DNA of 64,000 nucleotides, taken from positions 32,590,490 through 32,654,489 of the forward strand of contig CAKAKS010000066.1 in assembly GCA_916700875.1 (NCBI GenBank), given 5' to 3'. How positions within the stretch are numbered: the first letter of the stretch is position 1; each line of letters begins with the position of its first letter. Position numbers and translations under genes: made by a program. Positions 44,958 through 56,649 of the stretch are shown here, in pieces. A model generated the notes under the pieces. The model did no database searches, had not been told where the DNA came from, and saw only the letters and a program-made list of their open reading frames with translations. The stretch comes from Sebastes aleutianus. Lineage: Eukaryota; Chordata; Actinopteri; Perciformes; Sebastidae.

Positions 44958-45427
44958 TGTTACGCCCATTAAACCCACAGAGAAAAAACTCAAAAGCACC
45001 ACTCAAAACAAGGCAGGTGCAATCAAACAGTCTTTACTTGCCAAAAACAGGTTTGGTACATAGGTGAGGAGTCATATAAAGGCAACAAGAGCTGACAAGG
45101 GCAAGGCAAAAAACATGGTCAGGAAAACACAGGCAGAGATAAAACCAAGAATACTAACACTAAAGAATTGCTGGAACGCTTGACTCGGGGGACAAAGACA
45201 AACTAGCACAGAGAGACAGGGAAACACAGACTAAATACACCGGGGAGGTGAGTCTAATTGAGCGCAGGTGAAACCAATAGGGGCGGGGTAAGTAATCACA
45301 CACAAGGGCAGGAAGTGAAGTTTCTGAAACGAGAGGGGAGGTAAGTAACACAATAATAAAACAGGAAATAATAACTGAATAGTAAATGCCAAAACATGTA
45401 ACCTAAGGAGCAGGACAAGACATGACA
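44958..45427 (-). mobile_element. Solo LTR, probably Ty3/gypsy type
   Basis: A 470-bp segment reading TGTCATG...GTAACA on the minus strand, with TG/CA ends and C/T-rich interior (CCCCGCCCCTATTGG, TTCCTGTTTTATTATTG) resembling fish gypsy LTRs. No internal coding region and no clear 5-bp duplication. Assignment by appearance only. Confidence 0.4.
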
Positions 45428-46036
45428 AATATTAGTAAACAGGAACAACTCTCTCCCAAATCCAAAAACTAGAGTTCTAAAACTCAAATTTGTGATGTCA
45501 TCAAGTATAAAGTGTGGAGCTGTTCCATAGACAATGAATGGGGAGAGATGTTCTAGATGACACTGAAAGCACTCAGGGGAATGTTTCTGAGTATATGGGA
45601 ACATTTTCTGTTTCACAACTGAGAACACTACAGTAGAATAAAGCTCATTTGGGTATAGATAAAAGAACAAACATTCTGTGGGTCTCCTGTTTATCGTCTA
45701 TGGAGCTGCTCCAGATTTTATACCCGGTGACATCAAGAGTTTGAGACTTACTTTTCTGGTTTCTGGCTTTGAGAGAGTGTAGCTCATGTTCACACTTATT
45801 AATTGGACTTTCTTCGGCCATGGAAATAACATACTGGAACTCTTAATTTGGGTGGTGTTCCTCTTTAAGTACCATTTTGGGGTACTTGTACTACTATTAC
45901 TATATTTCCATTTTCTACTACTCTATACTCCACTGCATTTATCTGACAGCTAAAGATACTGGTTACTTTTCAGATTAAGATTTTTCATATAAAAATACAT
46001 GATAAGTTTATTAAATACAGAATATCCGGATAGAAC

Positions 46037-46350
46037 CAGAGGTTTCCAACCTTTTATGGCTTGTGACACCTTACAAAGAGCAGTGTGTAGTTGGGCCCCG
46101 TGTGGAGTTTCAGATGTAAGATATGAGGTGTTAGCAATTCCACCAAAGAGCGATTTCCACTCTAAACCGCTCAGATGGTTTTATTTAAAACTGACAAAAA
46201 AAAGCAAAGGTTAAAGTCCAAAATATGAAAATAAATGTGTGTAGCAGCACTTTGTTTTTCTTCCTTACAACCCCAGTAATCCTCTCATGATCCCTCAGAT
46301 GTATCTTGAGACCCTTTGGAGGGGCCTGACCCCGCGGCTGGGAACCACTG
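46037..46350. mobile_element. hAT (Charlie-type ends) nested in the host repeat
   Basis: CAGAGGTTTCCAACC (46037) and GGCTGGGAACCACTG (46350) are inverted termini of the CAGNGGTTCCCAACC type. 314 bp, non-autonomous. Confidence 0.7.
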
Positions 46351-46395
46351 AGCCAAACCTGAGATGTATATAAAGTAGTTAAAACTAGCTCCAGT

Positions 46396-46998
46396 GCTAT
46401 GGACGACGGAAAAATAAATGAAAGAATAAATAAATGACTCAATACATAAATATGTAATTTAAATGTAGCAAAAATGATATTAAAAATAAATGTAACCATT
46501 AATTAATTGATCAAATGTGACATAAATTTATATTTTTGTTTTAAGTTGCTTCTTTATTTATGTAGCTTTGTGTTAATTCCCTTATTTACTCTTCTGTTTA
46601 TTCAAAAATAAATATAAAATAAATAAAAAAATAATGCATAAATAAATATATAAATAATGCAATAGATAAATAAATATTAAATGAAAAAAGAAATAGATAA
46701 ATAAAACATTATAATAAATAAATATAAATTAAAAAAATTATAAAAATAAATACATAAATAAATTAAAGGGAAAATTAACAGAAGAGTAAATAAATAAGGG
46801 AATTGATACAAAGAAATAAAATAAATAAATTAAGAAGCAAATTAAAACCATTTTATGTCACATTTGATTAATTAATTAATGGCTACATTTATTTTTAATA
46901 TTATTTTTGCTACATTTAATTGCATATTTATTTATTTATCAAATCATTTATTTATTTATTATTTTTTTTTATTTTGGCAAGTTCTGTCTTCCATACAG
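46396..46998. mobile_element. Fold-back element, copy 2, nested in the host repeat
   Basis: Palindromic A/T-rich arms sharing TTAATTGATCAAATGTGACA, GTTAATTCCCTTATTTACTC and ends GGACGACGG / TGTCTTCCATAC with the element at 7091-7958. Sits between AGCTCC and CAGCTCGACCAGC of the host repeat. Confidence 0.75.
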
Positions 46999-47266
46999 CT
47001 CGACCAGCTTCATCAGTGAAATGCTGCTCTAACATTGATGCATCAGTATTAGCAATCAAATCATTGAATTGTATAAATTCATCTCAGTAAACATTTTTCT
47101 GTAGAAAGTGGACTTGTGATACTCTAAATACATTTTCCTGATAATACTTCTGAACTTTAACTTCAGTACAATTGTAAATGAAGGACTTTTACTTGTAATG
47201 CATATTTTGACATTGTCGCACTAATACTTTTACTTACGTAAAGCATCTGTGTTCTTCTTCTGCAAC

Positions 47267-48200
47267 TAAATTTTCCATCAGACTTTACATCCAATTCCAG
47301 TAACGTAACAAAATTGTATGAGTGACTGATGTGTTCAGGTCTCCTCTGATAGCCATCCAAGCTTATGATACAGAGAATGACTGTCATCAGAGCTATATTT
47401 CCCCACTTCATTACCTCACTTCCTCTCTATCTTCTTCCTCTTCCTTCTCCCCCTATCATCATCATCATCATTGTCCCAACAGATTGTGTGTCTCAGACGT
47501 TTGTCGTCCCACAGAAATCTGTCAGTGACAAATGAACCTCATCAAGGATAATCTGCTAAGTATTCATTATGAGCTTCCTCCCAGTTTTAAGCGTCCCTCT
47601 GTCATGTTGTGGCAAATGAGAGGGGCACGGAAGTGTGTGTGTGGGGGGGCACCGAGGTCAGGAAATAACCATATGGACATTTGGGTCATTACACCAACGC
47701 TCAGCCACACACATACAAATAAACCAACTCCAGGTAGGATTTCTGATTGTAAACATTTCTTTTTGGTTCCCATGTTTATACATTTTCTTTTTACTTATTA
47801 AAACCCCGTCTTATTAAGAAAAATAAGTTTAAAGTTCCCTATATATTAGCAGAAAATTGTTTTATAAAAAGACTTTTTGGCCAAAAAAATGACTTTATAT
47901 ACAAAAACATAACATCTGCTTGATGTGGATGTTGGTCTGATGTTTGATCTGGGCACATTGGCAAAACAACCAAATTGGAACGGTGTTATCTTCTGTGTCC
48001 AATCAGGTGATCATAAATATTGGGAGCAAAGGCAGGCGCGTGTTCCTAGCAGCTTAGGTGTTCCATATTTTATCAAATATGCATGCACAAACAAGCTGTG
48101 AGTGGGTCCACACCATTACTACGCCGACGTACACCTGAGGTGCGCCGAGTAAGCGGAGTCCGCACACCATTCAAAAGGTGTCTCAGCTGACGCGTATGCA
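47267..48200. other. Unassigned with ATC microsatellite
   Basis: (ATC)n at about 47456-47472. C/T-rich stretch 47410-47460. No gene evidence. Confidence 0.4.
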
Positions 48201-48204
48201 TACG

Positions 48205-48783
48205 CAACCCGGTCTCACTCCCAACTCGTTAAACACCGCCAATTGGGCAGCACCTCTCTGCACTGGAAACCAACCCAAGAAGGTACCTTTCAGCTACAGT
48301 ATATGACGAACCGGACTTTCAACTAACTCAAACGTAAACCCACCTGCGGCGTTAAGCACGGTCTGAGCAAGTGATGTAGTATTAATAGCGTGAGAGTCCG
48401 CTAAGCGGGAGGGAGGGGTGGTGGATGGGTCAAACAAACGCAAGACTTTCAACCAAGAGACCGGTTTGTGTACCGTGTAAAACTAAAAGTAACCTTGACT
48501 TATTTTGTCATGTACGTCGTTAGTCACGTGACTCATCATCGTCAAGCCCGTGAGTCACGTGAGTCTCTAGTCACGTGAATCGCTAGTCATTGAAGCTTAT
48601 GTCAACCACCACCATTTCCTAACCCTACCTAAGTGGTTGTGTTGTCTAAACATAACTTCCTGTGAAAACAGAAGTTTATTTTGAAAGGACACTATGACAC
48701 GCCGTCCCTGGTCCCTCCAAAAGTAACACAAGAGAGGTACCCCAAGCGGTGGTATTTGACGAGTTGGGAGTGAGCATGTGTTG
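48205..48783. mobile_element. Long-TIR element, family E copy 3
   Basis: Ends CAACCCGGTCTCACTCCCAA and TTGGGAGTGAGCATGTGTTG; flanks GCATACG (48198-48204) and GCATATG (48784-48790) differ at one of seven. Core in reverse orientation near 48450-48480. CACGTGA-type palindromes repeat at 48520-48590. Confidence 0.75.
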
Positions 48784-48996
48784 GCATATGTGCACGCCTA
48801 CCTCGACCACATGGCTGATACAAACACAATAATGCTATTACAACTGAATGAGCTGAATACCATGAAATATACTTAACATACAGCAGAGAAGCCAGCCGGT
48901 GGTTGCTGGTATAATTTTTTTCTCTGTGGCATCGTTATCTCGTCATCGATTAATGACACAAGAAACCTTGATTGCTCTGACGCGCACTGTTTAAGG

Positions 48997-49356
48997 CAAC
49001 GCATTCTCGCTCCCAACTCGTCAAATACCACCGCTTGGTCAGTGCCACTAGGCATCGAAGACCAACACACAGGGTAACCCTCTTGCGTTTGGACGGAAAC
49101 TATCAAGGTCGACGTTAACTATGCTGACTAGCGACTCATGGGGCTGACGATACTAACGAGTCACGTGACTAAGGACTGACGTGACAAAATAACTCAACGT
49201 TACTTGTAGTTCCACACAGGATGTGAACACCGGTCTCCTGGTTGATAGGTTCGCCATGTACTGTTGCCAAAGCGCGCCTCCGTGCGTTGGTTTCCAATGC
49301 CTAGGGGCACTTACCAAACGGCGGTATTTGACGAGTTGGGAGTGAGAACGGGCTGG
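48997..49356. mobile_element. Long-TIR element, family E copy 4 (compact)
   Basis: Ends CAACGCATTCTCGCTCCCAA and TTGGGAGTGAGAACGGGCTG; TTAAGG flanks both sides (48991-48996, 49357-49362 after one extra G within the element). 360 bp, the shortest complete copy, and thus a good guide to the minimal element. Confidence 0.8.
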
Positions 49357-49502
49357 TTAAGGTGAGGCAAATGTTTGCCCCTCCATTTAAGAGATATGCT
49401 CCTCGCCATCACTTCGTGCCAGATTGTACCCCGGCTGTGGGAAAAGGAGCGTACCCAATGTCTTGGCTTGGTTTTAGTTTTGGGAGTTAGTTCTTGAGTT
49501 AG

Positions 49503-50135
49503 ATGGCAAAAACTAAGATGACAACAAGAGAGCTGTCTCTGATGGGAAAGCAACTAATTTTGAAGATTATGTTTTTCCAACAACATTCCAATTAGAGATT
49601 TAGCAGAGCAGTTGGACTTTAAAAAATCAATCACATTGAATGTCGAGGAAATGAAAGAACTGCTGGAGAGCAATCATCAATGCCCAGGAATCCAAGGAAG
49701 ATAACAGCAATTGATGAAAGAAAAACACATTACAGCTGTGAATGAAAAACTCGAATCAGACGAAGAAATCTGCAGACAATCTCCAGATTCCAAGGGTGAA
49801 ACAGTCGGAATTCATCATTGGAAGAGGATTAATACAGGAGAAGTACAAAGATACACAGCTGGCTGCAAGCCTTTCATCAGCAGCAAGAACAGAGCCAAAT
49901 ACAAAGAAAGGCAGACACAGCTGAGCACTCCTTCTCACCTGTGAAGCATGATGAGGGAGGCAGTGCCATGATCGCAGCATGCATGGCTGCCTCTGGACCT
50001 GGCTCGCCGGATTCTACTGATGTTACTGATAATGGCAGCCAAATGAACTCTGAAGCATACAGAAAGATCTTGTCTGCGCTGTCACATATAATTAAGGAGT
50101 CCATTGGGAAGAAAAGGTGGGAAATGTGGGCCAAG
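49503..50135 (+). pseudogene. Tc1/mariner-like transposase remnant
   Basis: Starts MAKTKMTTRELS, similar to the MxKTKELS start of fish Tc1 transposases. RNPRKITAIDERK (about 49687-49725) matches the RPRKI...DER linker. SPVKHDEGGSAMIAACMAAS (about 49930-49990) matches the TVKHGGGSIMVWGCFAASG block before the last catalytic region. Then MNSEAYRKIL, as in Tc1. Multiple stops and frame changes; the C-terminal catalytic part and the Tc1 terminal repeats are not seen. Function lost. Confidence 0.65.
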
Positions 50136-50760
50136 TCAATTTGTTAATTTAAAGATTCAGTCAGTGGCCGTGTTTCTATGGGGCCTTTTTTTTCTACAAA
50201 TAATCAGAACACATACTCAGTCAAACAATAAAAAGCCATCACAGTAAACTGGCATTAGGAAATAAGTTTTATTTCATTTGTTACGGGTCGTCTAAACCTC
50301 TTTATAATCTGTTCGTATCAACATGTCTGTGCATAGATGTCCACTTGAGTTAAGTCAGACTACTTTGGGGAAGCAAACTACTTGATCTCTACTGTTTTGT
50401 CATTTATGGGCGCGCTGAGTGGCCATTTTCTGAGTGGTGTGTATTTCCCGGGGGGACCATCTTTGGTTAGGCGAAGTATAGCTCTGACTCGTTTCCACAC
50501 GAGTCTGAATCATGGCAAGCAGCAGGTGGCTCCGCTTCTCCCATTTTAGTAACTGCGGGAGAAGTACATTCTGATAAAAGCATTAAAAGCACAGTAGTAG
50601 CTGCACCGATGATAGAGCCGAGTTAAGTGCGCGACTCAGGTCCTGCTTCTTCAGAGGTTTGCCGATGGAGGAGTGCTGCTTGATCTTTTTTTTTTTGCAC
50701 TTTTTTTTACACACAGCCATCACACCACAAAGGGACATTAGCTCGTCCAAGGAAAAATAG
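50136..50760. other. No firm feature
   Basis: Unassigned; TTTTTTTTCTACAAATAATC near 50187 is a word I recall from fish repeats. A 135-codon minus frame (50583-50990) overlaps family E sequence and is not a gene. Confidence 0.35.
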
Positions 50761-51038
50761 GTGGGGCTGTAAGCTTGGCGTGACGTAGTGACTACTCGCT
50801 GGGCTAGTTGGTGAAGGACTGCAGAGCTAACTATTAACTCGCTAGTACTTGACTTAAGACTGATGTGATAGAATAAGTCGGCATTATTTTTAGTTTCACA
50901 TGGGACGTGAACACTCCTCACGCGAACCAGTCTCCTGGTTGAAAGTCTTGTGTTTGTTTGACCCATCCACCAGCGTCCATTGATTTCCAATGCCCAGGGG
51001 CACTGCCCAATCGGCGGTGTTTGACGAGTTGGGAGAGA
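50761..51038. repeat. Family E right part
   Basis: Core CAGTCTCCTGGTTGAAAGTC and TTTGTTTGACCCATCC (50928-50970), then right terminus GTGTTTGACGAGTTGGGAGA ending near 51038. Left terminus not found. Confidence 0.6.
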
Positions 51039-52375
51039 GACAGGGTTGAATATATAGATACAGTATATCAGATTTTGGTATGTATGTAGTATACTGTATG
51101 TACTGTATATACTATAACCATCAATAATGGCAAAAGTGCCATAAAGTACGATAATTTGACCATTTTGTGACGCTTACAATTAGTAGTTTGTTTTAGTCTG
51201 CGCTGTCTCCTTTTAATTCATTTCTGGATGACAAAATATGGATCATACGTCTGTGTTTACGCATCTCACATGACCTCTTTCCAGCCAATCATGTTTGGTG
51301 TAGGTTATGATGTTGATGAACGTGACTCACGACAGAGTGCGACTCCGAATTGGAGCTTGAACTTTCTCACTAAAGTAGCTGAAGTCATAATATAACGTAA
51401 TTTAATTTTGTAGGCTTTTACCAAAACTGACTGATGGACTTATGGACACATACCCCCTTCCACGCATCATAATTACATCAAATTGCTTTACATAAAAAAC
51501 AATGTGGGTATATGTAGGCGTGTCAAAAAGTTGTTTAAATACGTGTTTTGTAAAATTACACATTTACACCTATTTGTTCTCGTGGTTATGATTCGGGTAT
51601 CATTTTCCACAAAATAAATTAAATACAGATCAATTAGATACAAATTTTAAGCATCTGGTACGATAGTTTAACATTTCCCATCTGGCAACGCTGCAACTGT
51701 CTGATGAAATATTAAAATGTATAGGTTAGATTTGCAGCGTTGCAATGTGCATGCAGACAATGTTGCACAGAGGTTATGGTAAGAGCATCACGACAAGTTG
51801 TTGTGTGTTAAACTGCACAAATCTCAATTGATGGTTGTAAAATGTTCTATATCCCAAGAGGGAAACAGTCTTTCCAGGACACAGGACATAATTACAAGCA
51901 CCCAGTGATTTATGAGCATGCAGGCTCTGTTTAGTATACACACTGGGCTTCTCAGATAGGTGTACAGCTTCAACTATGCTGTGTTCAGACAATGCTTGGC
52001 CACATGGAATCATCTCATACCCGTTCACAAGCATGGATGTCTAACCAGGCCGATGGACCTCTAAGAGTAAGGGGCCTCAGCTGTTTGGTTTTTACATAAA
52101 GTGAATACACACAGCATGAGCGAGTCCCACTGAGAAACTCTAAAAAAAGATGCAAGTGGCCTCTGCAAGTAGCTCCTGCACCCCAATTAGAAGCTCATTT
52201 TTTCTGACCCAGTGCATTGTAAATTATGCACCGGCTAAACAACAAAGTTTGCGTCATAAAATCTGTTTTCCATGTCGGTGCAAAGAATGAACTAAAGATG
52301 ACTCGGGTGCTGATGCTCTATATGGATCAGTGATTTCCTGATGAGCCATATAGAGTTGTAGCTCTTTGCAAGTTA
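51039..52375. other. No firm feature
   Basis: A/T-rich unassigned sequence, with a TATACTGTATG-type run near 51060-51120. No gene evidence. Confidence 0.4.
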
Positions 52376-52547
52376 AGGCTGGCCCACACTAAAAGATTTT
52401 TCAAATCTTAACAAATGTTGAAAATGTGAGAGACCCAACACATGACATGTTATGTTAAATTGAACAGTTTGTTCCTATAGTGTGTGGTGAGCAACCATTT
52501 GGCCAAAACAGCACACGACACACTAACAGATTTTATTCATGAACTAG

Positions 52548-53160
52548 AATGGCACTCGGAGAGCGCAGACCTCCGCCAACGCGTGACTTTAAAAACAGAT
52601 CACAGCTCACAGCTGGGTACCGTGAGGTGGTCGGCTTATTATTAACACGGTGTGTTTCCGTGTAACGTATCGGCGGATGCCTCTCTCATTCAGCAGCTTT
52701 GTTATGTCTGTATAACGTTACACTACGTAGTCTCTGATCTCGTCATCTTTCTTTCTCACTGCGGACGGCCAGCAGCTTCATCTCACACATCCACACACGT
52801 ATCTCTCTGTTCTCAGGAGGCGGGGTCACGCGTCATCAACGAGTCGTCAGCTACACTGCGCATGTGTTATACCCTGTGGTTTTAATGCTCAGGCTGATCG
52901 AAATCCTTAAAAATATTCCTGAATCCCGATCATGATCTGGATCGCAACCAAAATCGAATGGATTGTTCATTGTGCCAAGCCCCACCCCTCCAAAATATTT
53001 AATTTAAATCCATCCTGGACTTTTGGAGTAATCCTGCTAGCAGACAAACAAACAAACCAACAAACAAACCAACAAACAAACCAACGAACAAAGCAACAAA
53101 CAAACCAACGGCTGTGAAAACATAACCTCTTTCCTAGGCCTTCGACCTTGGCGGAGGTAA
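52548..53160 (+). repeat. Dispersed repeat R with internal ACAAACCAAC minisatellite
   Basis: GCAGACCTCCGCCAA (52567-52581) on the left and TTGGCGGAGGT (53148-53158) on the right are inverted. Contains AAACAAACCAAC units at 53041-53108. The right part is repeated at 29340-29605. Confidence 0.6.
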
Positions 53161-53595
53161 CTACAACAGTCCCGACTAAAAAAAAACAGAAATCTAGTAA
53201 AATCTCTCGCGATCAAGCGGGACTTTAGTGTAAACAAACATGGCGGAAAAATTAGCAACGTTTTTGCACTACTTTGTACTGAAGATTCACGAAGGATGGA
53301 TGGATGAAATCATGGAGACACGTTATATAGGCTAACACTTGTGTTGTTGCCACAAATCAACAGTTTTCCATTTCTTAGGTCCATCTTACTGCTACTTTAT
53401 GCTTCGCGTTTTGCATTAGCTCATGCATTAGCCTTTGTCTTTCCGCTTCAGTCAGCTTGGTTCTCAATCGGCTATCGTTCTTTCCCACGTGACTGCGTCA
53501 TCGGCTGTCCTCGGGGTTCCCCACACACAACAGGATATCCGATTGGAAATATCGAACATGTTTAATATTTACGATTTGAAATTGGTGCAGCCAGG

Positions 53596-53798
53596 GCGCC
53601 TGGGTTAGCTCAGTTGGTAGAGCGGGCGTCCATGTATTAAGGCTTGGTCCTGACCGCGGCGGCCCGGGTTCGAATCCGGCCTGTGGCCCTTTCCGCATCC
53701 ACTCTCTCTCTCCCCCCTTTCAAGACTCTATCCACTGTCCTGTCATAAAAATGGAAAATGCCCCCAAAAAAATAACTTTAAAAAAAAAAAAAAAAAAA
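53596..53798 (+). mobile_element. tRNA-derived SINE with 17-bp target duplication
   Basis: The 5' part resembles a tRNA: A box TTAGCTCAGTTGGTAGAGCG (53605-53624) and B box GGTTCGAATCC (53668-53678), the internal RNA polymerase III promoter. A C/T-rich body (CTCTCTCTCTCCCCCC) follows, then AAATGCCCCC and an A17-18 tail. AAATTGGTGCAGCCAGG flanks both ends exactly (53579-53595, 53796-53812). The A-B spacing is longer than in a functional tRNA gene, so it is not a tRNA. Confidence 0.9.
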
Positions 53799-53950
53799 TT
53801 GGTGCAGCCAGGATGGACTTCTGAGTCGATCGGGGGATGTAAAAAACACTCTTATCATACGTCACACGACAAGAATATCTGGAAAGATAATCTTTAGAAC
53901 CATCAAAAAATCAGGGCTTTGCTGATGATCGTCGTGCAGTATGTGCTCGG

Positions 53951-54835
53951 CCTTAGTTGTTGCCACATTCAGGTTTGATAGAGATGGCAGAGTGATGGGT
54001 GTGGATGGTAAATGCAGCAAGAACACAAGCATATTAATCTTGGCTTCATAGTTGAGTCAGATAATTATTTTATTGTCTTTTATTCTCCTTCTAACCTGCA
54101 CAGGAGGAATTTCAGCTGCATTGAAGACCGACCAGACACATTTAATAACGATTACTGTTGTTCATCACATTAGAGACGGTACATTTGTGAGTGATTTATT
54201 GCTGAAAACTCTCCAAACCCTCATTTTCTATTTTGCTCAATGAAATGTTAAAAAATGCATTAAATATTATATGCCCTATAGCAAATATTACATATTGACA
54301 TGATATCTTTGGTGTATTTCTTTTTTCTTTTTTTTAGAGGTTGCAATTTTACAGTACAAATGAAATACAGTTGATACAATATGACCCTTTATATATATAT
54401 ATATGGTGTCTGTTAGACAAGATGTCATTCCTCTAATCTTAAAGGACATACTTTTCAGAAATTTAAATGTACTTTGGTTGTTGTTATTAAAAAGAAATAA
54501 CATGAACTCTTTTAAATCATCTTGTTATTGACATATACAGTAACTACAGACAATGAATAAAATAGATACATAAAAAATATTTGAGTGCATACTAGATGTG
54601 CACTAGGTAAAATGCATATTACATTGGGAAATAAGCTTTTTAGATAGCTCTTCATTCTAGACGAGTTCTCTGCCAAGTGGTTATATATCCTTCATGGGCT
54701 TAAGACATCCTCATAATAAAGACAAGGGTGAGGAACAACAAGTCAGTCACATTATCCAGCAGCTACAAGAGACTGCTCCTTTTATGCCTGTTTGGCACAG
54801 CGCGCTACATCATCTATTATATATCATGTATGTGG
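53951..54835. other. No firm feature
   Basis: A/T-rich; (AT)8 near 54392-54406. Nothing else supported. Confidence 0.4.
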
Positions 54836-54925
54836 GCGTGTGAATGAGAGGCCAATTGTAAAGCGCTTTGTCCGTTAAGGTAGAGGTAGAAAGGTGCTAT
54901 GTAAGTGTGGTACATTTACCATTAA
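54836..54925 (+). repeat. L2-type/V-SINE 3' tail fragment
   Basis: TGTGAATGAGAGGC, ATTGTAAAGCGCTTTGTCCG, AAGGTGCTATGTAAGTG and final ACATTTACCATT match the 3' tail shared by fish L2 elements and the SINEs that use it. Body absent. Confidence 0.7.
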
Positions 54926-55939
54926 TCCATTTTTGAACAACAAAACATACTCACAGGTAGGCCTCACATAATAGGCTCATCAAGTGGTTATAATCAACTT
55001 GTCAGCTACAACAGACAGAGAGCAACATGATCCTCTCTTTGGAGTCATGTTTCTGTCCACTTGATGAATGATGACTATATTGCACACAAGATTTCTGTTT
55101 TTCTTTGTGCCCTTCACACTGCTGGGTGGGGCTTCTGTAAATCATTATAAACAGATTCTGCATTCATATGCAGAGATAGGACAAGGCAGCAACGGGACAA
55201 GATTTTGGTATCGGAAGCGTTCTGGTTTCCGTTTGTAGTCTGAGTAGTGTTGACCGATCAAGTTAGTGAAGGGTTTGGATGAATGCAGGTTAACAGTCCG
55301 CGTGGGGAGCAAAAGAGGCGGAATGTATTGGCTAAAATGCAATCTCAGAACCCATTGGATATCATCTGACAATGATTTAGCTTTTTCCTGGTTTAAAATT
55401 AGCTTGTAAACTGGCTATTTGAGAAACAATACGGTCGTACACGTCATCTCTCAACTCCAACCCCAGTCTCGCATGTCAAGTTTCTAATCGGACTGTAAAC
55501 AATGAGCAGCGCACAGAAAAGAAGTCTTGGCCTGGATATCCGCTGGCTTCACCGGAACCCTAGAAATATAGCTCCTTGCTCCCAGAGGCTTATCCGCTTA
55601 TCAGACTGATAGCCGATAGGTCCAGATATCGGGTGGGGCTCAGTTAGGAATAGGTGATGTACCAATCAATTAAATCTGATCAAACCACACACAGTCCTGG
55701 TGAAGCAGATTAGCTGAGTTTTGGAGCCCATACTGTATGTGTTAAACTCTTAATAAACAATACCCAAATATGTATTTTTCTTTGTTTCTCACTTAGTCAT
55801 GAGAATGTAATGTCATAGAGCAATATTTAAGATTGTAAGCCAAGTTTTCAGCATAGTTTATAGTGTAAATTATTATTAATGAATGTTTAATTTGTGTGAC
55901 TCAAATAATTGTTAATGAGTTGATGTTTAACTTGACTGT
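54926..55939. other. No recognisable feature
   Basis: Unassigned unique-looking sequence. Confidence 0.4.
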
Positions 55940-56447
55940 CCCAATCACATAAACCTATATTGTTTATTTCACATATACTTATATAGTCTAATTCACATAT
56001 ACGTGCATATATTGTCTAATTCATATACACATATATTGTCTAATTCACACATACATATATTGTCTAATGCACATATACAGGTCTTGTCTAATTCACATAC
56101 ATATATTGTCTAATACAGACACCTATATTATATAATTCACATTTACCTATATTGTCTAATTCACATATACGTATATTGTCAAATTCACATATACATATCT
56201 TGTCCAATTAACATATACCTTTATTGTCTGATTCCCATATACAGTACATATTGTCTTATTCACATTTACTCATATTGTCTAATTCACATATACATATTTT
56301 GTCTAATTCACATAAACCTATATTGTCTAATTCACATATACCTATATTGTCTAATTCACACATACTGTACATTCACATATACCTATATTGTCTAATTCAC
56401 ACATACTGTACATTCACATATACCTATATTGTGTAATTCACATATAT
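55940..56447. repeat. Minisatellite, ~22-24-bp unit
   Basis: About 20 diverged copies of the unit TATTGTCTAATTCACATA plus variable TACC/TACA spacer. Near its right end the unit changes to TTCACACATACTGTACATTC (twice). The repetitive SNSHI reading of one frame is translation of the unit. Confidence 0.9.
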
Positions 56448-56649
56448 TTACATTATATTGGAGATAGGATAACTTTAATTAGCCATATATTAAACCTAGA
56501 CATCCAACATCAATCTGTAACAGTTGGGCTCCAGCATATTCATTATATTTTTTTTTGCAATTTGATGTTTCTTTATTAGGAACTCTGAATAGGTTGATAG
56601 ACAGAGAGAGCGAGAGACTGACAGACAGGCAGAGACAGAGAACAATGTG

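Larger units (their letters stand above)
44546..45864. mobile_element. TTAA-target MITE inserted in the host repeat
   Basis: Termini AGGGGAACCACACCC and GGGTGGTGTTCCTCT, flanked by TTAA at 44542-44545 and 45865-45868. The host reads GTAC-TTAA-GTAC across the site, so precise removal restores a simple GTACTTAAGTAC. It contains a hAT copy and a solo LTR. Confidence 0.85.
44513..47266. mobile_element. Host repeat of a multi-level transposon nest
   Basis: Pieces of one dispersed fish repeat in order: CAGTGGTGGAAAGTAACTAA and GTACTGTAC (44513-44541); GTACCATTTTGGGGTACTTG onward (45869-46036); GTATATAAAGTAGTTAAAAC and AGCTCC (about 46366-46392); CAGCTCGACCAGCTTCATC to ACTTTTACTTACGTAAAGCA (46997-47266). 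The gaps are filled by the next five entries. Without them it would be roughly 500-700 bp. Confidence 0.75.
52376..53950. repeat. Older repeat interrupted by repeat R and a SINE
   Basis: The left part begins AAGGCTGGCCCACACTAAAAG; sequence after repeat R includes TCTCTCGCGATCAAGCGGGA and TTTAGTGTAAACAAACATGG. This looks like one dispersed element split by later insertions, but termini are not resolved. Confidence 0.3.

Noticed and set aside
50583..50990. 135-codon minus-strand frame
   Set aside because: Overlaps family E sequence and a poly-Lys low-complexity tract; no domain.
53596..53680. Possible functional tRNA gene
   Set aside because: A and B boxes are present, but spacing and arm pairing are wrong and a SINE body, A tail and target duplication follow.
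55940..56579. CRISPR-like array of spaced repeats
   Set aside because: Units are contiguous, diverged tandem copies without unique spacers, in a vertebrate genome; it is a minisatellite.
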